DNA of 64,000 bases. It comes from Manihot esculenta. Taxonomy: Eukaryota > Streptophyta > Magnoliopsida > Malpighiales > Euphorbiaceae. Position 1 is the first letter of the stretch. Every line of letters starts with the position of its first letter. The DNA lies in the NCBI RefSeq assembly GCF_001659605.2, contig NC_035174.2:4776389-4840388 (forward strand), written 5' to 3'. The position numbers and the translations under genes were made by a program. The notes below the pieces were generated by a model that was not told the DNA's origin, did not search any database, and was given only the letters and a program-made list of their open reading frames with translations. Below, one piece after another: positions 1-22,900 of this stretch.

Positions 1-1981
1 CCCTATGATTAATGAAATATGTTAAAATTTCCACTGCCCGCTGTTAAAACAAATACAAGTCCTCGCAATAATTTGCAAAGATATGCAAAATATTTTCTAT
101 ATACATAGAAGAGATACCGGTCGGATTGGCAGACCCAAAAAGTTAAGGTCTAAAACTGGGAACACTGCTGCTTTTGCAGGGAGCACCGGAGTTTTGGCTC
201 TTGAGTGATTGTATCTACAAGCTTTTCCATACTTACAACCACCTGTCCTCAAGTAATACTGCAGCAAACTCAAGAGAAATTATAGAAGAGCAGAAACTGT
301 TATTCACTAGCCATGCATATTGCATAGAGCTAAGAACATGAAAATCTTATAAACCAGCTTATTAGATATTTACTCTTCAATGAACAAAAAAGATGTAGCC
401 CTCCTGAAAAACCTTGATTAATAAACTAATAAATAAGTTGCACAAAATTAAACATGTTAACAAATCTTGTGCAAAGGGAAACTGAACAAAAAAGGTAATT
501 GAGAAACTCAAAATGCTGATAAATGGAAATCTCTTCCTCAAAAGTGATGCTGTATACCATGCTTGGAGCAGCATTTCACTGTCACATCACAAGTTACTAA
601 CAAATAAATCCTATTGAAAAATCCATTTATGACACAGCCCATAACAATCATTGAAAATAGAACTAATGACAATTTACTCCATGGCATAATCAAATAGCAC
701 ACAAAAGGGATCAAGCTTCTCCAGAACAGCAATAACACTGAAAAGGGAATAAAATCAAAATGAACTTTTTATATCAACTTTCTCTTAATGTAGATTAAAA
801 GTAAATATATATTAGGTAACCTTGCATTCTGTTTGGCCCGGCCTCTCTATTGCTTCCTCTCTTTCCTTCAGCTTCTCCTTGGTAGCCTTGCAAAATTTTG
901 AAACACAACTTAATGCTTTGTTTGGATTGAGGGAATTAAAGAGAAGAGAAAAGAAAAGAAATTTGATTTCTTTAAATTCTCTTGTTTGGATAAGAAGTAG
1001 AAGAGAGAAAAGTTAATATATTGAATCAGATGATCTTAAGAATGTTAGACGATCTAAATTTACCAGATGCTTAATAAAGCAACAATTACCAGTTTCCTTC
1101 ACTTGATACACTGCCAATTGCCATGCCAACATAAAATGTAAACCCTACAATTATTTTCCAATTTCCATCAACACAAACAACTGCAACTCATATTCTGACA
1201 ATAAAAGCATAAGCCACTTTTACCATTTTGAAAAACACACAAAAAAGAACCCTCTTAAAAATACTTCTTCCAAACCCTGCAAATCCCCTAACAAAATCCA
1301 AAACGGAAAAAAAAAATCTCCCATCAAAGGAAAAAATGAGTTCTCACATCTAACTAAATATGATGCAATAGCATACACAAAAAGTACACACAGCCGTTCG
1401 TTCTGTATACACACAAATACAGAACGCGTATGTGGTACCTGGTTTTTCCTTCTTACAGGGTGATTGAACTTGCAGTTTGATCCAAATTTGCAAGTCCCAG
1501 TTTTCATGTAGTATGAACAATCTTCAGCTTCGGGTCTCACTGGATAGTGATGCCTCCTGTTACCATTACTTCTCTCGTCCCTCTTCTCCACTTCATCATC
1601 ATACTTCTCATCATCATTACCATCATCCTCTTTATCGTACTTGTTGAGTCCTTCTTCTCCATCATGGCTTTCTCCACAGTTAAAGTCGTCATTTTGGTTC
1701 CATTCAATCGAATGGTTGTCCTCCTCAACCTCTTTCAAATGGAGCTGCTTCTCTAGCTCTTCATATACTTTCTCCACCACCACCATATCAGGCTCAGCCT
1801 CCTCATTCTCTCCCTTGCCCTCTTTCAAATAAAGCTGCTTCTTCTCTAGCTCTTTGCGTAGTTCCAAAGTCTGATCAGAACCTGGATCGGCATTGGAAGA
1901 GGGTAGAGACGATTGAAACCCAAATTTAGGGTTTGTATCAGCAGTGTCTGTGAGAAAATTGGATGGTTCAGAGTAATCCAT
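1..1981 (-). CDS. Zinc finger CCCH domain protein (C3H43/C3H67 type), 5' part, cut by window edge
   Basis: Partial gene; three coding exons are visible on the minus strand: 1439-1981, 821-886 and 118-258, all joined in phase 0 with GT-AG borders. Finger 1 in exon 1 ([20 protein letters not shown]) and finger 2, split by intron 2 (Cys at the end of exon 2, then [18 protein letters not shown]), both fit C-x8-C-x5-C-x3-H. Exon 3 ends with the [10 protein letters not shown] stretch that precedes finger 3 in this family; the rest lies left of base 1. The N-terminus is acidic and Glu/Asp-rich, with a [16 protein letters not shown] run before finger 1. I chose the ATG at 1981 (MDYSEPSN); an in-frame ATG at 1999 would add six residues. 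The family has tandem CCCH fingers that bind RNA or single-stranded nucleic acid, probably in the nucleus. From memory Arabidopsis C3H43 sits beside REF6, as here. The exact target is unknown. Confidence 0.85.
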
Positions 1982-2686
1982 TACGTCTACACATTTCAAT
2001 TTGGAAAAACCCTAAATTGCAGATGCAGAGAGAAGAGGGATAGAATGGTAAAGATAGTACTTGGCGAAACCGAAATAAAGAGGCAGAAGAGAAGAGGTCC
2101 AAGCTCCAAACTATATTTGAAAAAAACACAAAAAGAAATAAAGAAAAAACCTCCAAACTGTTAAATCTGTTAATGTTAATTTTTTTTTTTATAATAAAAA
2201 TTTTCATTCCACTCAATTTTAGTCAGTGCCCTAATTTTGTCCACCATACTATTTTTAACAGTCTCCAAGTATTGTTTTACTTGTTTTTTTTTTTTTTACA
2301 TTATAATGTATTTACTGACTATTACAATTATATTTAATTTAATTTAATTATTAATATAATCATTCATAAATTATTTATTTAATATTTATAATACTAAAAA
2401 ATTGCAATGCACGTGTCTCTAATTTGATACCGTTCCTTTCATTTTTTTATTAGAAAAAGTAATAAATTTGATAAAAAAAAATAATAAAAACATACATTTA
2501 TTCTCCACTAGTGACTTGGCAGTCAATAGTATAGTAATCTTTGGAGAGATTTATAAATAAGCAATTGGTCAGATTGCATTGAATAAATGGGACTAATTAA
2601 GACCCATATACAAAAGAGAATTAACGTTAATCTGCCTATCATTTTTGTTCCATTACCAATCTTAAATTACATTTCTCTACATTAAA
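1982..2686. other. Spacer: CCCH gene upstream region and REF6 3' flank
   Basis: About 700 bases separate the CCCH start codon from the REF6 stop codon. The part next to the CCCH gene would hold its 5' leader and promoter. From about 2180 the sequence turns AT-rich with poly(T) and poly(A) runs. I see no coding potential and no convincing core promoter motif. Confidence 0.6.
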
Positions 2687-11520
<8,834 letters not shown>

Positions 11521-13636
11521 GAAAAACAGAAAGAAGATGAAAAATTGCTGAAAAGGGCTGTTTTGGATTGGTGGGTTTGTTTCTCAAACAAAGTCCATTA
11601 TGGATTAAGAAGATAGAGAAACAGAGGAGAGGAAAGAAGAAGAAGAGAAGGTGATCAGATTCTTTGCTTTGTATTAGTATTTTATAGTATAAATGTTAAA
11701 AAAGGGGTTTGGGGCTTTTTGTCTTCGTAGTTGGGGTTTTTGTGTTTTGGCCTGGTTATTACATTGTCGTGAAAATGGCGAGGCAGAGGATGAGAAGACT
11801 GCCGAGCAGAGTACCCAACGTATTCCGTGTAATGAGCGAGTGACACTGTGAGTTAGTGGGGGGTTTTATTCTGCGTCGGCTCAAAATGTAAGACTATCAA
11901 GAGGTGGAGATTACATAATAATAATAAATTTACTAATTATTAAATTAAATATTTATAACTAAAATTCTTATGTATTTTTTAATTAATTTTATATAAATAT
12001 TTAATATAATGATTAATACCCAATTCCCATTTCAAAAAAATATATATAATGATTAATAAACTCTTTTATATGCACTCAAATTAATTATGTAAATTATTTA
12101 GGAAACAATATTTACAGTTTATTATTATTTATCTCAATTAATTGCTACAATCTCAATAATCCTCTCTATTATTCTATCAATAAAAAATAGAATAAAATTG
12201 AAAAAATTAATTAATACTTGTTAAAATTCTCTAAGCAATAAAAAATTACATATAATCAATTCAATTATAACAAAAAAAAAAAGAGGCATGATACTATTAG
12301 CAAATGTAATTAAGCGAGGGCATATATATGTATACATAAAGGAAAAATAAATAAATAATTGCTAAAGCATTATTTTCATCTGATATAATTTATTTTGTAA
12401 AAAAATTAAATAAATTTTTATACAATAAAAGAAAATAAATTATTTTATTACAAGTGAAAATTTTAAATTAATAAAATTATGGTACATTTTTTTAATGGGG
12501 GTAAGATACAGAATTTTCATGCATTGGCGTAGCTGATTTATGAATAAAAAAGATAGATAATTTTTTAATTACATATGATTTTTAATGAATTTAAAATATA
12601 AATATGTAAATTCAATTTCTACAATAATATAGTTCCATTGTAGCGTAAGAAAAGAAAAGGAATTTTATTGTTTTTTATTTTTACATTGGGTTTGACCATT
12701 GATTTCTTCCATCTACAACACCACATATCCATCGCTACACATCACCATTCTATCATTGAAAACCATCAACACATCCGCAGTAATGAATTCTACTAGCTCT
12801 GCAACTCACAAGGCATAAAGCCAATTATTCCATTTGCTTGCTTTCCTCCCTCAGCTGTCAATCACTTCACACCGTATTTTTTTTTAATCGTTTTACGTTG
12901 TTTTATGTGAAAATTTCTTAGTTTGTACTTTTGATGTATATGATAGTTGAAAGGGCTGTTAGATTGGTTGGTTGAAATCATGAAATGGGTGGTTGGGCAT
13001 TTTGTCTGATCTGAAATAGGAAGAAAGCAATTAATTGATTGTATGTTTAATTTCATCATTGAATACTTAATAATTATCCAAACAATTATTAATAAAATTT
13101 AACTGATGATCGATACAAAACGAATATCAAACTTATAACTACATTTTAAAGCACTCTACAATTTAAAAGTAGTTAGAATTAAGTTATTAGCTAGATAGCA
13201 GCTATCTGTAACAGTTATAAGCCATATCCTATCGGTAAATAAACTATCTCTTAATTCAGTTAGTCTTCTAAATAGTTCAATTTGATTGCTTATAATATAC
13301 ACTTTGAATCTTCATAATTTTTCCCGGTTTGATTCAGAACCGAATCAATTGCACGCCGTACCTGTGGTAGACCGCACCCAACGCGAGCAAGTTTATAATT
13401 ATATACTTCCTTTGGGCACTAGAATTTCCGGGAGCATATGCGAGTGGTGGACCAACTTTCGGCATTCAAGTTCTAAAACAACGCAGTCACAGTGCTCGAT
13501 GAAACCACAAGTCAGTAATTAAACAATAGACCCTTGGTCTCGTTAGCATCACAGCAACCACAAATACTACCTTGCAAGAGGTTCGATTTAATAAACTAGG
13601 AAATCAGATAAAAGCATCATGCCAAAAAAAAAAAGG
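11521..13636. other. Spacer between REF6 and APE1L
   Basis: The first about 350 bases are the REF6 leader and promoter. The rest is AT-rich with short ORFs only. A near-palindrome (agatagcagctatct) at about 13194-13208 sits in sequence resembling worn MITE ends, but no matching second terminus was found. Nothing else is recognisable. Confidence 0.5.
11679..11686 (-). promoter_or_regulatory. Possible TATA box of REF6
   Basis: The minus strand reads TATAAAAT about 160 bases before the REF6 ATG, followed by a purine/pyrimidine-rich leader with many GAAGA/TCTTC runs, as in many plant 5' leaders. Position and consensus fit a core promoter; no transcript start is known. Confidence 0.35.
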
Positions 13637-16600
13637 TCAACCCTCGTTGGAATCAGAAATAGCTGGTGAAAGCTCAAGAGATACCGGACAGTGATCGCTT
13701 CCATAGAAACCTGCCAAGAATCCAAGATCAATTAGAGCTTCATCAGAGGACGATAATCAAGGAGTGAATGGATTCAAGAATACAACAATGCAAATTCCAA
13801 ATTCGCTTGACATTAATCAAAGTTGTGTAGATATTTGAACCATTTCAATCAACAAGAAAACTTTACATGAATTACCCCATATTCCAATGTGCATATAACA
13901 AACTCATTTCCATGCCTCAACAGATAGAAAACTTGAAAGATATATCCTTTCAAGCATTTTAAGGTCAGGAAAATAATATATATACATCATCAGCCACAGA
14001 TCCTTTACAAAGTTTAAGAACATTGGAGTGTAGAAGCAAAATTCCCCCTTGATGTGTTGTTGGAGATAGCCAAGCCAAGTCCTGCAGTTGTTTCGGAATG
14101 CAGTGATTACTAGTACAGGTTTCTGTATTCAACTCATTAATGGATTTTTCCTGTGTTTTCTGGGGCTATAGCTAGGAGTTTAAGGTCAAATATATATTTC
14201 TTGGTTCTTAGGGCCATAGCCTCAAGTTTCTGCTACTAGATCAAAGCCTCATTAGTCCTATTCATTAAATGGATTATAAAAGGGGTTTCTAACCTGTATT
14301 CAGCAGTGTAAATAATTTTCATGGCATAGGAAAGAAAAAGGACAAAAAAAATAGCACCTTGTAATTCAATGCCTTTCCCATGGATCTCACACGAAACAAT
14401 CCTATCTTTGAATTTCTCTGAAACTATGAAATAATCAATTCGCATCCTTTTCCCTCGATACCTACAATGAAGCCACCCATCAGAAATATATTACTTGCCA
14501 CTACAAGTACGCTAGTATCTGAAAGATCATAATGGCAGGATAAATTTTTATTGTTTAAAGACATCAATTGTTCATATTATAACATATTTATAGCAAACAT
14601 TTCATATGTATCTAAATAGCTGATCCATATGATACTTATTTCGTACTTTCCAATGGGATTTCCAGACCATGAGAAGCCACGCTCCATGTCCTTCTCCTTG
14701 TGCAAATATCTATATGTATCTATCAGCTTTCCCCTAAAGCATCACCCAAAAACTTCAAACTTCATTAACAGAACAAATTAGGAAATATAAAGAGAAGTCT
14801 TTATTTCTGAGAAGAAGATGAATCTGCAAGGGTAAGGAGGTCAAGAAAAGAGAGTAAAAATAATGAAACGAGATCATCTTTAATCCCAACTCTTACAGCG
14901 AAAGATACTGTAACATGATTTGCCATTTGGAACTATTAACTGAACTCGATGTCCAAGGGCAAAAATCAGGTACAATTTATGATTTCAGCACTAATTTTCT
15001 AACTAAATTATAGGGGTACATGTTCAGTGGAAGCACTCACTCTCTCAGAATGGCACCAAAGCGCTTTCTCTCATTCAAGGTAAAGCCAGGCTGCCCACAA
15101 TCCTGCAACAAGAGAAGGCAATGGTCAAAGCAACAGCTCTAATAAAGAGCATGCTAAACATTTGCAATATAAAGAATGCTAAGACTTTTAAAACAAATAA
15201 CAGCCATAACCACATATGGGATGCACTCATACAAAGGAAAACCTGTACATGGCAACCACTGGACTCAAAAGCAACTCATTGCTAAAGGAATTGATCCAAC
15301 ACATCCATTCTTGCACTTAATATTTTGAAATTTGTGGAGGCTCCTTGCAGAATACAGGAGTTGTATTTCAGACTTTAAATGCTCAGTGCAAAGAAGCATT
15401 TCCATTTACAACAATTTCTCCTTGTATAATGCAGAAGATCTGATAGTAAACATCTGCTTTCATTTCCATATTTTATCTTTTCCCAATAATCCAGTGCTCA
15501 AAATGCAAGATTAACAATATCCTGCAGGTAGCAAAGTTTAAGCGAAACGAGATCATGCAAGTACGTGTTCAGACAAAATACTAACACCTCTTTGTTTGGA
15601 GGAACATAACCATTTTGCTTCGCACTGCTGAAAAATTCAGGGTGACTCACATCAACCTCTTCATGACTGCAAATTAGAAATCAAGTTTTAAGTATAAGAT
15701 CATGGGAAAGAAAAAAATATTAAGCCTATTCCAAGGATTAGACACATAAAGCAGATCTTATTGCCAGAACAGTTTCTTACAAAGTCAAGAACAGTCTCTA
15801 AGAGTAGAGTATCTAATATAACACTAGAAAACACCATTTGATTCATCACATTTTGAAGAACCACTTGTTTGCAAGTCCGTGTAACACCTTACCTTTTTTT
15901 TCTATTGTTTTCTTTCTTTTTCTTTTTCAAAAAAATTTACTAATGATCATCTTCAGTTTCTTCACTTGAAAGATGTAGAGTATAAATGCACACTATCAAT
16001 CCATCTAGTTTGTGGTGTTGGCATAAAGCAACTACTGGAGAAAATACTGAACACTAAGCACTACCGTCTTCATATAATTTCTTTTTTTATAAAAATGGCG
16101 TCCATGTATCAATAGTAAGGTCCTCCTCAGCTGATCGCTTACATCATGAATATCTTGAACTATACTATATGGTAAAACATGATGCAAGACAAAAAATAGA
16201 ACATCATGCAAACAATTGAAAAGAGGTACAGCACAATCTAACTCCCTCTGCCAAAGGAATAAAGATATAAAGAAGGAAAATACAAACCTAACATTCAGAT
16301 CACCACACCATATAAGAGGCTTATCTGATAATTGCACAACAAACTCTAGCATCCTTTTGTCCCATTTTCTTCTCCTTTGAAATGAGTTCTCCTCCTCTTT
16401 CCAGCCATTGTTTGGAACATATGTATTCAGTAAGCGAAATGTCTCAAACTCGGCCAAAATAACCCGGCCTTCTGGTTCATATTTTGAAGCTAATGGCAAA
16501 GAAAAACGTACAAGTGACTGTCACTTTTGTGCACATTTGAGAGGAGGAGAAACATGATGCATTTTCCATCAAACAGAGCTGTTATATCCGAATTATGATG

Positions 16601-18624
16601 AATGAACTTCCATTGTCCCTAAATGAGAAATATTTCATACTAAGTGCATGAACCATATAAATTTGAACCTAAGTACCTGTTCTGTCGAGAGAGAAAGAGA
16701 CTTTCACTGGTTGATAATACTTCTTTACTAACAATGCAGTCCCTGCATACTTTGAATCTGCAAGGGACCACCAAACACGATAATTTCCAAATGGTGGATT
16801 GGAAAGAGCGCGCATCAATATCTGCATAAATTTGATGAAAATTATAATAGGTTATCCGTTAACATCAGAAACTTGAACTTTACACACATCAACTAAATGA
16901 AACTTTAACTTCACTATTATATGCCTTTCTTTAATAATATTTTATCCACAAAGCAAAGGTCAAAATTGTTATTCCAAAATTTCCTTAATTCCATCCAAAC
17001 AATAGAGGAAAACATATTTCTCTTTATTTTCCCTCTATATTTTCCTTTCTCCCACCTTCCACTTTTCCAGACTTGGTGTTGTAAAATTTTTAGTAAACAT
17101 AATATCATGATCTTCACAAAATTATCTCATGTATAGCAATAAGGACAAGAGTTACCTGCTTTTCCTCACGGGAAGAGCTTGTGTCATCTTTCACCTCTCC
17201 TGGGTTTTTAGGCATACCCTTCGAGCCAGCAGCAGGCATCCTTACTTCCTAATATTATTGTGCTATTAGACAGAGTTCACTTAGTTACTAGAGTTAACTC
17301 ATTTGAGGATTAATATGGAAAAAAGAAAACTGATGCGACATCATATACGTTCAGAAATATGAATATCATTTTGTGATGACTAGTTTTAAGATGATAAATA
17401 ATCATAACCTGCAAATGAAGCGTCCCATGAACTAACACAGAACATAGCAAAACAAAGTCTAGCAATATAAGGTTGTTTCTCTCCATTAATTCAGTTAAAA
17501 ACAAAAGTTCACTTCATTTCTGCACCACCAATCCTGTGCATCTTGGACTTAACCTAATGTTTCATGATTATCTCTCAAGCAAAGCCAACTCCTGCACTGT
17601 ATGAATGACTGAATGAATGAGTAGTTATTTGTTTTACACTCAAAATAACACAACTTCCTTTAATTTCCTTGGATAAAGACCCAGTTAACTCAATCTGAAA
17701 AATGTTGAACCCTTCAAATCAAGTCATAAAGAGGAAGATTGAAAGAAATAATTTCACCTAAACAGTAAGGCATTAGGGTATCAGAATTCGAAAACACTGC
17801 AATCCTCTTTGAGCCAACAATAGACTATGTCAGACATCTGCGCCGTTTAGATTATATCTAAGAGCAACTCAATCTCCAGAAACTCAAACAACAAAACTCA
17901 AGAGTGTATAGACTAACCCTTGTTTCCTTTCGACTCCATTGTACACAAAACTGCATTCATTTTCGCAAAGATATTGCTGACATAATTGTAACGGAAGGGG
18001 AAAACTTATACAATAAGCGGCTGCAAACCGGCAGTTTGCATTCTTTCTCCTTCACGCAGAAGCATATTACTTCAAATGCAAATAGGGGAAATTTGAAGCG
18101 GGAAAAGAAAAAGAAGAAGAAAAGAACACTGCAAACTCAAATAGAGAAACAAACATTTAGCACTTCAGCAGACAACCAAAAAAGTTCCCAACTGACACCG
18201 GCATTTCAATGCACATTTCCCCATTAAATACCCAACATGCGATTCACATTGAACACAAAATCAATATTCATAGACCCAATCCTCGAATAACAAGTTCTTT
18301 TACGCACATTTAACAAATTGGATCAAAATCCTATACATCATATCGTAACAAAATAGATGTGCAACAAAGAGAGAGAAGTACCTGTATGGCAATGACATCA
18401 GGGTCAAAGCTAGAGACGAACTTGGAGAACTCAGGCCAGTTGTTCTTGACTCGAAGAAGAAGGCTATTGGCGTTCCATGTAACAAACTTCAGTGGCTCTT
18501 TCTTCTTCTCACTTCCCGCTTCTGATGCAGTTGTCTCCCTTTCCTCATCATCTTCGTGTTTCGCAGAGAGCGTGGGCTTCTTTGCAGACCCGTCTTTCTC
18601 TATTGGCTTGAAAAAGCGCTTCAT
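13637..18624 (-). CDS. APE1L: DNA-(apurinic or apyrimidinic site) endonuclease APE1L
   Basis: Nine exons: 18382-18624, 17156-17248, 16677-16821, 16288-16489, 15588-15666, 15041-15102, 14647-14733, 14358-14461 and 13637-13710. They join in phase to 1089 nt, 362 residues, close to Arabidopsis APE1L (At3g48425). It belongs to the exonuclease III / EEP superfamily: FVTWNANSLL near residue 50, Glu82 of EVRMP (first codon of exon 2, metal ligand), Asp224 and Asn226 in WCGDLNVSHEE, RIDYFIVSE, and Asp344-His345 in GSDHCPV. It cuts the backbone 5' to abasic sites and trims blocked 3' ends in base excision repair, including active DNA demethylation. The N-terminus MKRFFKPIEK resembles a PCNA-interaction motif (FF preceded by basic residues); this is inference. 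Introns are long, up to about 1.1 kb, for a short protein. No defect is seen. Confidence 0.95.
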
Positions 18625-18702
18625 CGCAATTTCCAGTAGGACGGAAAGCTGTAGCCTGCAGCTGCCATGACTCTCCTCGCCTTAATAATTCCGAAGCAGA
18701 AA

Positions 18703-18708
18703 GGCCCA
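18703..18708 (-). promoter_or_regulatory. Site II-type element (TGGGCC) upstream of APE1L
   Basis: TGGGCC on the minus strand about 80 bases before the APE1L ATG. Such TCP-binding elements are common in promoters of plant housekeeping, replication and repair genes. A single copy is weak evidence. Confidence 0.3.
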
Positions 18709-19994
18709 TGAACTAATTTACGGTCAATTATGCCCTTCATGACTTATTTTTCAATTAAATAAATATTTTTTTGGTTTAATTTAATTATTCTATAAATATT
18801 CGGTTAGTTCCCTATGAAGTAAAATATAAAGGATCTATAAAAACAGTAAGTTAATGACATTTTCGTTATCCATTCTGAATTATTTTTGAATTAAATGCTT
18901 ATTATTTTAAATAAAAAATTTAAATGGAAGGTTAGCGCTTCGGAATGGAATTAAGGACTTGCAATCATAAAATTTTCCTACTATAATTTTTGTACCTTTT
19001 ATATATATATATATATTATTTTTTTATTACCTTTTTATTATATCCATTTTAAATATATTAAATTTTATAAAAAATATTTTTTAAAATTTATTAAAAATAA
19101 AATTATAATAATTCATTTATATATTATTATAATTTAATAATTAATTAATTAATTAATAATTTTAACAATATTTAAAATTAAAAATTTATTATGACACCCA
19201 AAATCAGAACGCTTGACATATATCTACAACACTTCAATTATCATAAAATTTTATCATTAATGGTCAATAACTCAATAATAATAATAATCATACATAATAT
19301 AAAAATTATTAAAACTCACTTTATAATTTTCATATTTAAAAAAAAATCTTTCAAATTTAAATTAACCCAAAAATAATATAAAAAATACATACTATTTACT
19401 AAATAAAATATTTTCAAATTTTAAAATATCACAATTTTTATGGTAAAATTTAAAAGTACAAATATATAATCCACCATTTTTTTTAATAAGAATAAACATG
19501 TATGTTAGATGATGTGTATTGCCTTCTAAACCTACCATCTCATATAAATTGGAAAAAAATAAAATGCCCATCCCAACAAAACAATGAAAGTGAAGAGGAT
19601 AACGAGAGGCCAGGCCAAAATGAAAATAGAAGCTAAAACCATTTAAGACATGACATGAGAAACTATCATCCTCCTAAACATCATATTGCATGTGATAACG
19701 AGCAGCATAGCATATCCTCCTCTTCAACATACTTCTCGACGCAGCATACTCCTAAAGCTATGTTAATAGTAATAAGAACGAACCAACTTTGTACACTGGC
19801 TGGGATCGCAACAATCTCCATCAGAGGACCACTGGGTTAAAAAAAATAAAAGGAACATAAGAACGAATTCAAACATCCCATATTCCATCTCTATCTATCC
19901 ACCGTACAAGCAAAGGGAGGGACGTTTTGAACAGTACAAAGAGGTACTTGGCAACGACAGACATGAGAGAAGCTAATGGAAATATACGTTCATC
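18709..19994. other. AT-rich spacer between APE1L and the MRF gene
   Basis: About 1.2 kb, strongly AT-rich, with an (AT)n tract near 19002-19017 and several poly(A)/poly(T) runs. The last about 400 bases before the MRF stop codon are less AT-rich and probably hold the MRF 3'-UTR. No gene is seen. Confidence 0.5.
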
Positions 19995-22900
19995 TCAGGT
20001 AGCTGCTGCAACAGATGACCCAAAAGATGCTTGGAGCCAACCCTTCTTACTGGCATAATCCAAATAGAAACTGAATTTCTCCTCGGCATTTGGAATGTCA
20101 AGAGCCAGATCATCAAGCCCATCCTTTATGCGGGTGAAGCCTTTGGTCATCTGATTGATGGTAATCAGCCCTTCATTGAAACACTCTTCTAGCAGATCAA
20201 GCATCCTATCATTCTTCTTCTCCATAGCCATAACCAATGACTTCTTCACCACCTCATGATTAAAAAAGGGCATCCCTAGATCACGAATGCATTGGCAAGC
20301 CTCACTGACAACTCCCCCACTTTCATACTCCTCTAATAGCTTCTGTATCTTGTCTTTTGCATCCTCCACAGCCCACCCAGTCCCACCTCCCCAACACCTC
20401 AGGATCCTCTCACCTGCATGGCGTGCAGCAATAAGTGATCGAGCCATGTGCAGAGTCTCACTCCCACTGCAATTTGGTGGCAATTTGCTGCTTATCTCCT
20501 CTAGATTCAGTGGAACCAAGACATCATCTATTACGGCCCTTGCCAGAAAGAGAGCAAGCTCATTTGAAGCATCCAAAATGTCAAGTGCTGTATCTTCTGC
20601 AGATTCCAGAAGCATGACAAAGCCAGTAACAATATCTTCGGTTGAAAAAATCTCAATGTGAAGAGCTGAAAGCAAAACTGATGCCATTTCTTTCTCCCTG
20701 TTCTTCCTGTCCATAGCTAGGGTGATAAGTTTCTTCAGGAAAACTGGGTTAAACTCGGGCATGCCAAGATCTTCGAGACTTCGGATCAGTTCAGGAATGT
20801 CATCGGAGAGAAAATATTCATGTATTATTGTCACAACCTCCTCCTTGTATTGTCCCAATTTTTTACCTTCAGCTAGTACCTGCCCATCTTCAGTAGAGGA
20901 CTTCAAGAAGGAAGCATCTAGCCATCCCTCAGCAATAGCTTTGGGAACAAGGGATTGAAACAAGCTTTTTGCAGATGGAATGTCAAGAGCAAGGTCATCA
21001 AGGCTCTCTGTTAGCCGTGCAAAACCTTTCATCATTTGACTGGAACTTATCAAGCCCTCCTCAGAAGCCTCCTTTAACAGCTTTAATATATGCGGTTCAG
21101 CAGATTGAATCTCCATGCCAAGAATTAAAGCCCGCTTGACAACCTCATGATGGAAAAATGATACCCCCAATTCCCTGATGCACCTACATGCCTCAAAAGC
21201 ATCCCCATTCTCCACATATTCCCTCAACAGATCAGCAATTTTTTTCTTCACTTCCTCAACAGTGATGTGAGTGCTACCACCCCACCTCCTCTCCACAAGT
21301 TCAGCATGGTGTGGGGCTGAAAGATAACTCTTCTCAGCAGTTTGGAGAACCTGAAATCCCTTTGAGGACTCTGGAAGGGTCTTCTTTGCCCTAGTGAGGA
21401 AAGCAGGGGGAAGGATATCATCTACCACAGCACGAGCAACGAATAAAGCAAGAATGTCAACTGCATCCAATATGTCTACAGCAAGATCATCAGCAGATTC
21501 AAGCAGAATGACAAACCCATCCCTAATCTGGGATGGGCTGATTACAACAGCATATAGTCCAGACAGCAGAACAGAAGCCATTTCCTTCTCCTTATCATGC
21601 CTGTCCATGGCTATGGAAACGAGCCGTTTGATAAAGTAGGGATGATATTGACTTGAGCCAAGTTCTCTGAGATCAGATGCTGCCACTTCCACATCACCAG
21701 TACTAAAATACTCCTCTATTATGGAGACAACAGCCTTCTTATACTCATCTAAAGGGTCTGAAATAGTTGCTCCAACAAGCTGGTAGGGCTCCTGTTCAAA
21801 AGAAGGCAGAATAGCCACATATAATTTGATGGTCAAATTAATTGCCAAAAACTGTTTACAAGGCAGAGAGGGAGTGACAAAAAGGGTGGCAATTTTGGAC
21901 AAGAAATGAACACAGCACAGAATTACTCGGTTTAGGTAGAGGTTTTTGTTAAATTTGGGCCGGGCTTAACTCATCCCAAAAGCTAGCTTAAGGGGGAGGA
22001 GTGCCTATGTCGCACATTACCCCTTTCCACAACCGATATGGGATTCAACACACCCCTCACGCTCAGAATTTTACTGGTGCGTGACATATTTATGGGAGGC
22101 CCATCATCGGATGGGGAGACTCTGATACCATATTAAATTTGGGTCAGACCTAACTCACCTCAAAAGCTAGCTAAAGGGGGAAGAGTGTCTATACTCGTAT
22201 AAGGGACACATTACCCCTTTCCACAACCGACGTGAGATTCAACAATTTTTAATTTGTCACTATTGTGTCAACCCAATTGTCACATGAAAATTGTTTCATC
22301 TTTGCACGATTATCATCCATAGAACTCATATAAAATCAAAAATAGGAAGGAAAAATCAGATTGCAAAAATAACAATTACCTCTCCACTGTCATAGTTAGG
22401 GTCATTACGATCAATATGGGATTCGCCCTCAGTATCAAGCAGTTTTCCCCATGTGCCCTTGCCGCCCCCACCATCTGGCACCATTAATTGAAGAGGACAA
22501 AAATTAATGAGCATGTAACACACAGTAAGTTCAATTTCAAATGCAGTCCTACATAGAGAGTTCAACAAATACCAAGCATGAACAAGGAAATGGATTCAGC
22601 AAGTCAATCACCAATAAGCAAAGAAGAAGTGGACAAAACAGAGAACAATTGAATGGAACCACATGGCACCAGGCTCAGTCAACAAGAACAATGAACACAT
22701 ACTGCTTTCAATAACTTCATGAAGCCTGAATACCTACTGTTGTATTATTTATTCCACAAAAACATTATTTTCCCTATTTAACTTCTGTTAGTAAGATAAC
22801 ATTTTTTTTTGTCAGCAAAGGACCTTTCAACTAACCATTTTAAATATGTTGGTCTATCATTAAGCATCCAAGTGATAGTCTGAAAAGGCAACGCGCCTAG

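Noticed and set aside
1547..1832. Plus-strand ORFs opposite the CCCH gene exon 1
   Set aside because: They are shadows of the acidic, low-complexity coding exon; no splice or homology support.
20287..20661. 124-residue plus-strand ORF inside MRF exon 3
   Set aside because: Antisense shadow of conserved MA3 coding sequence.
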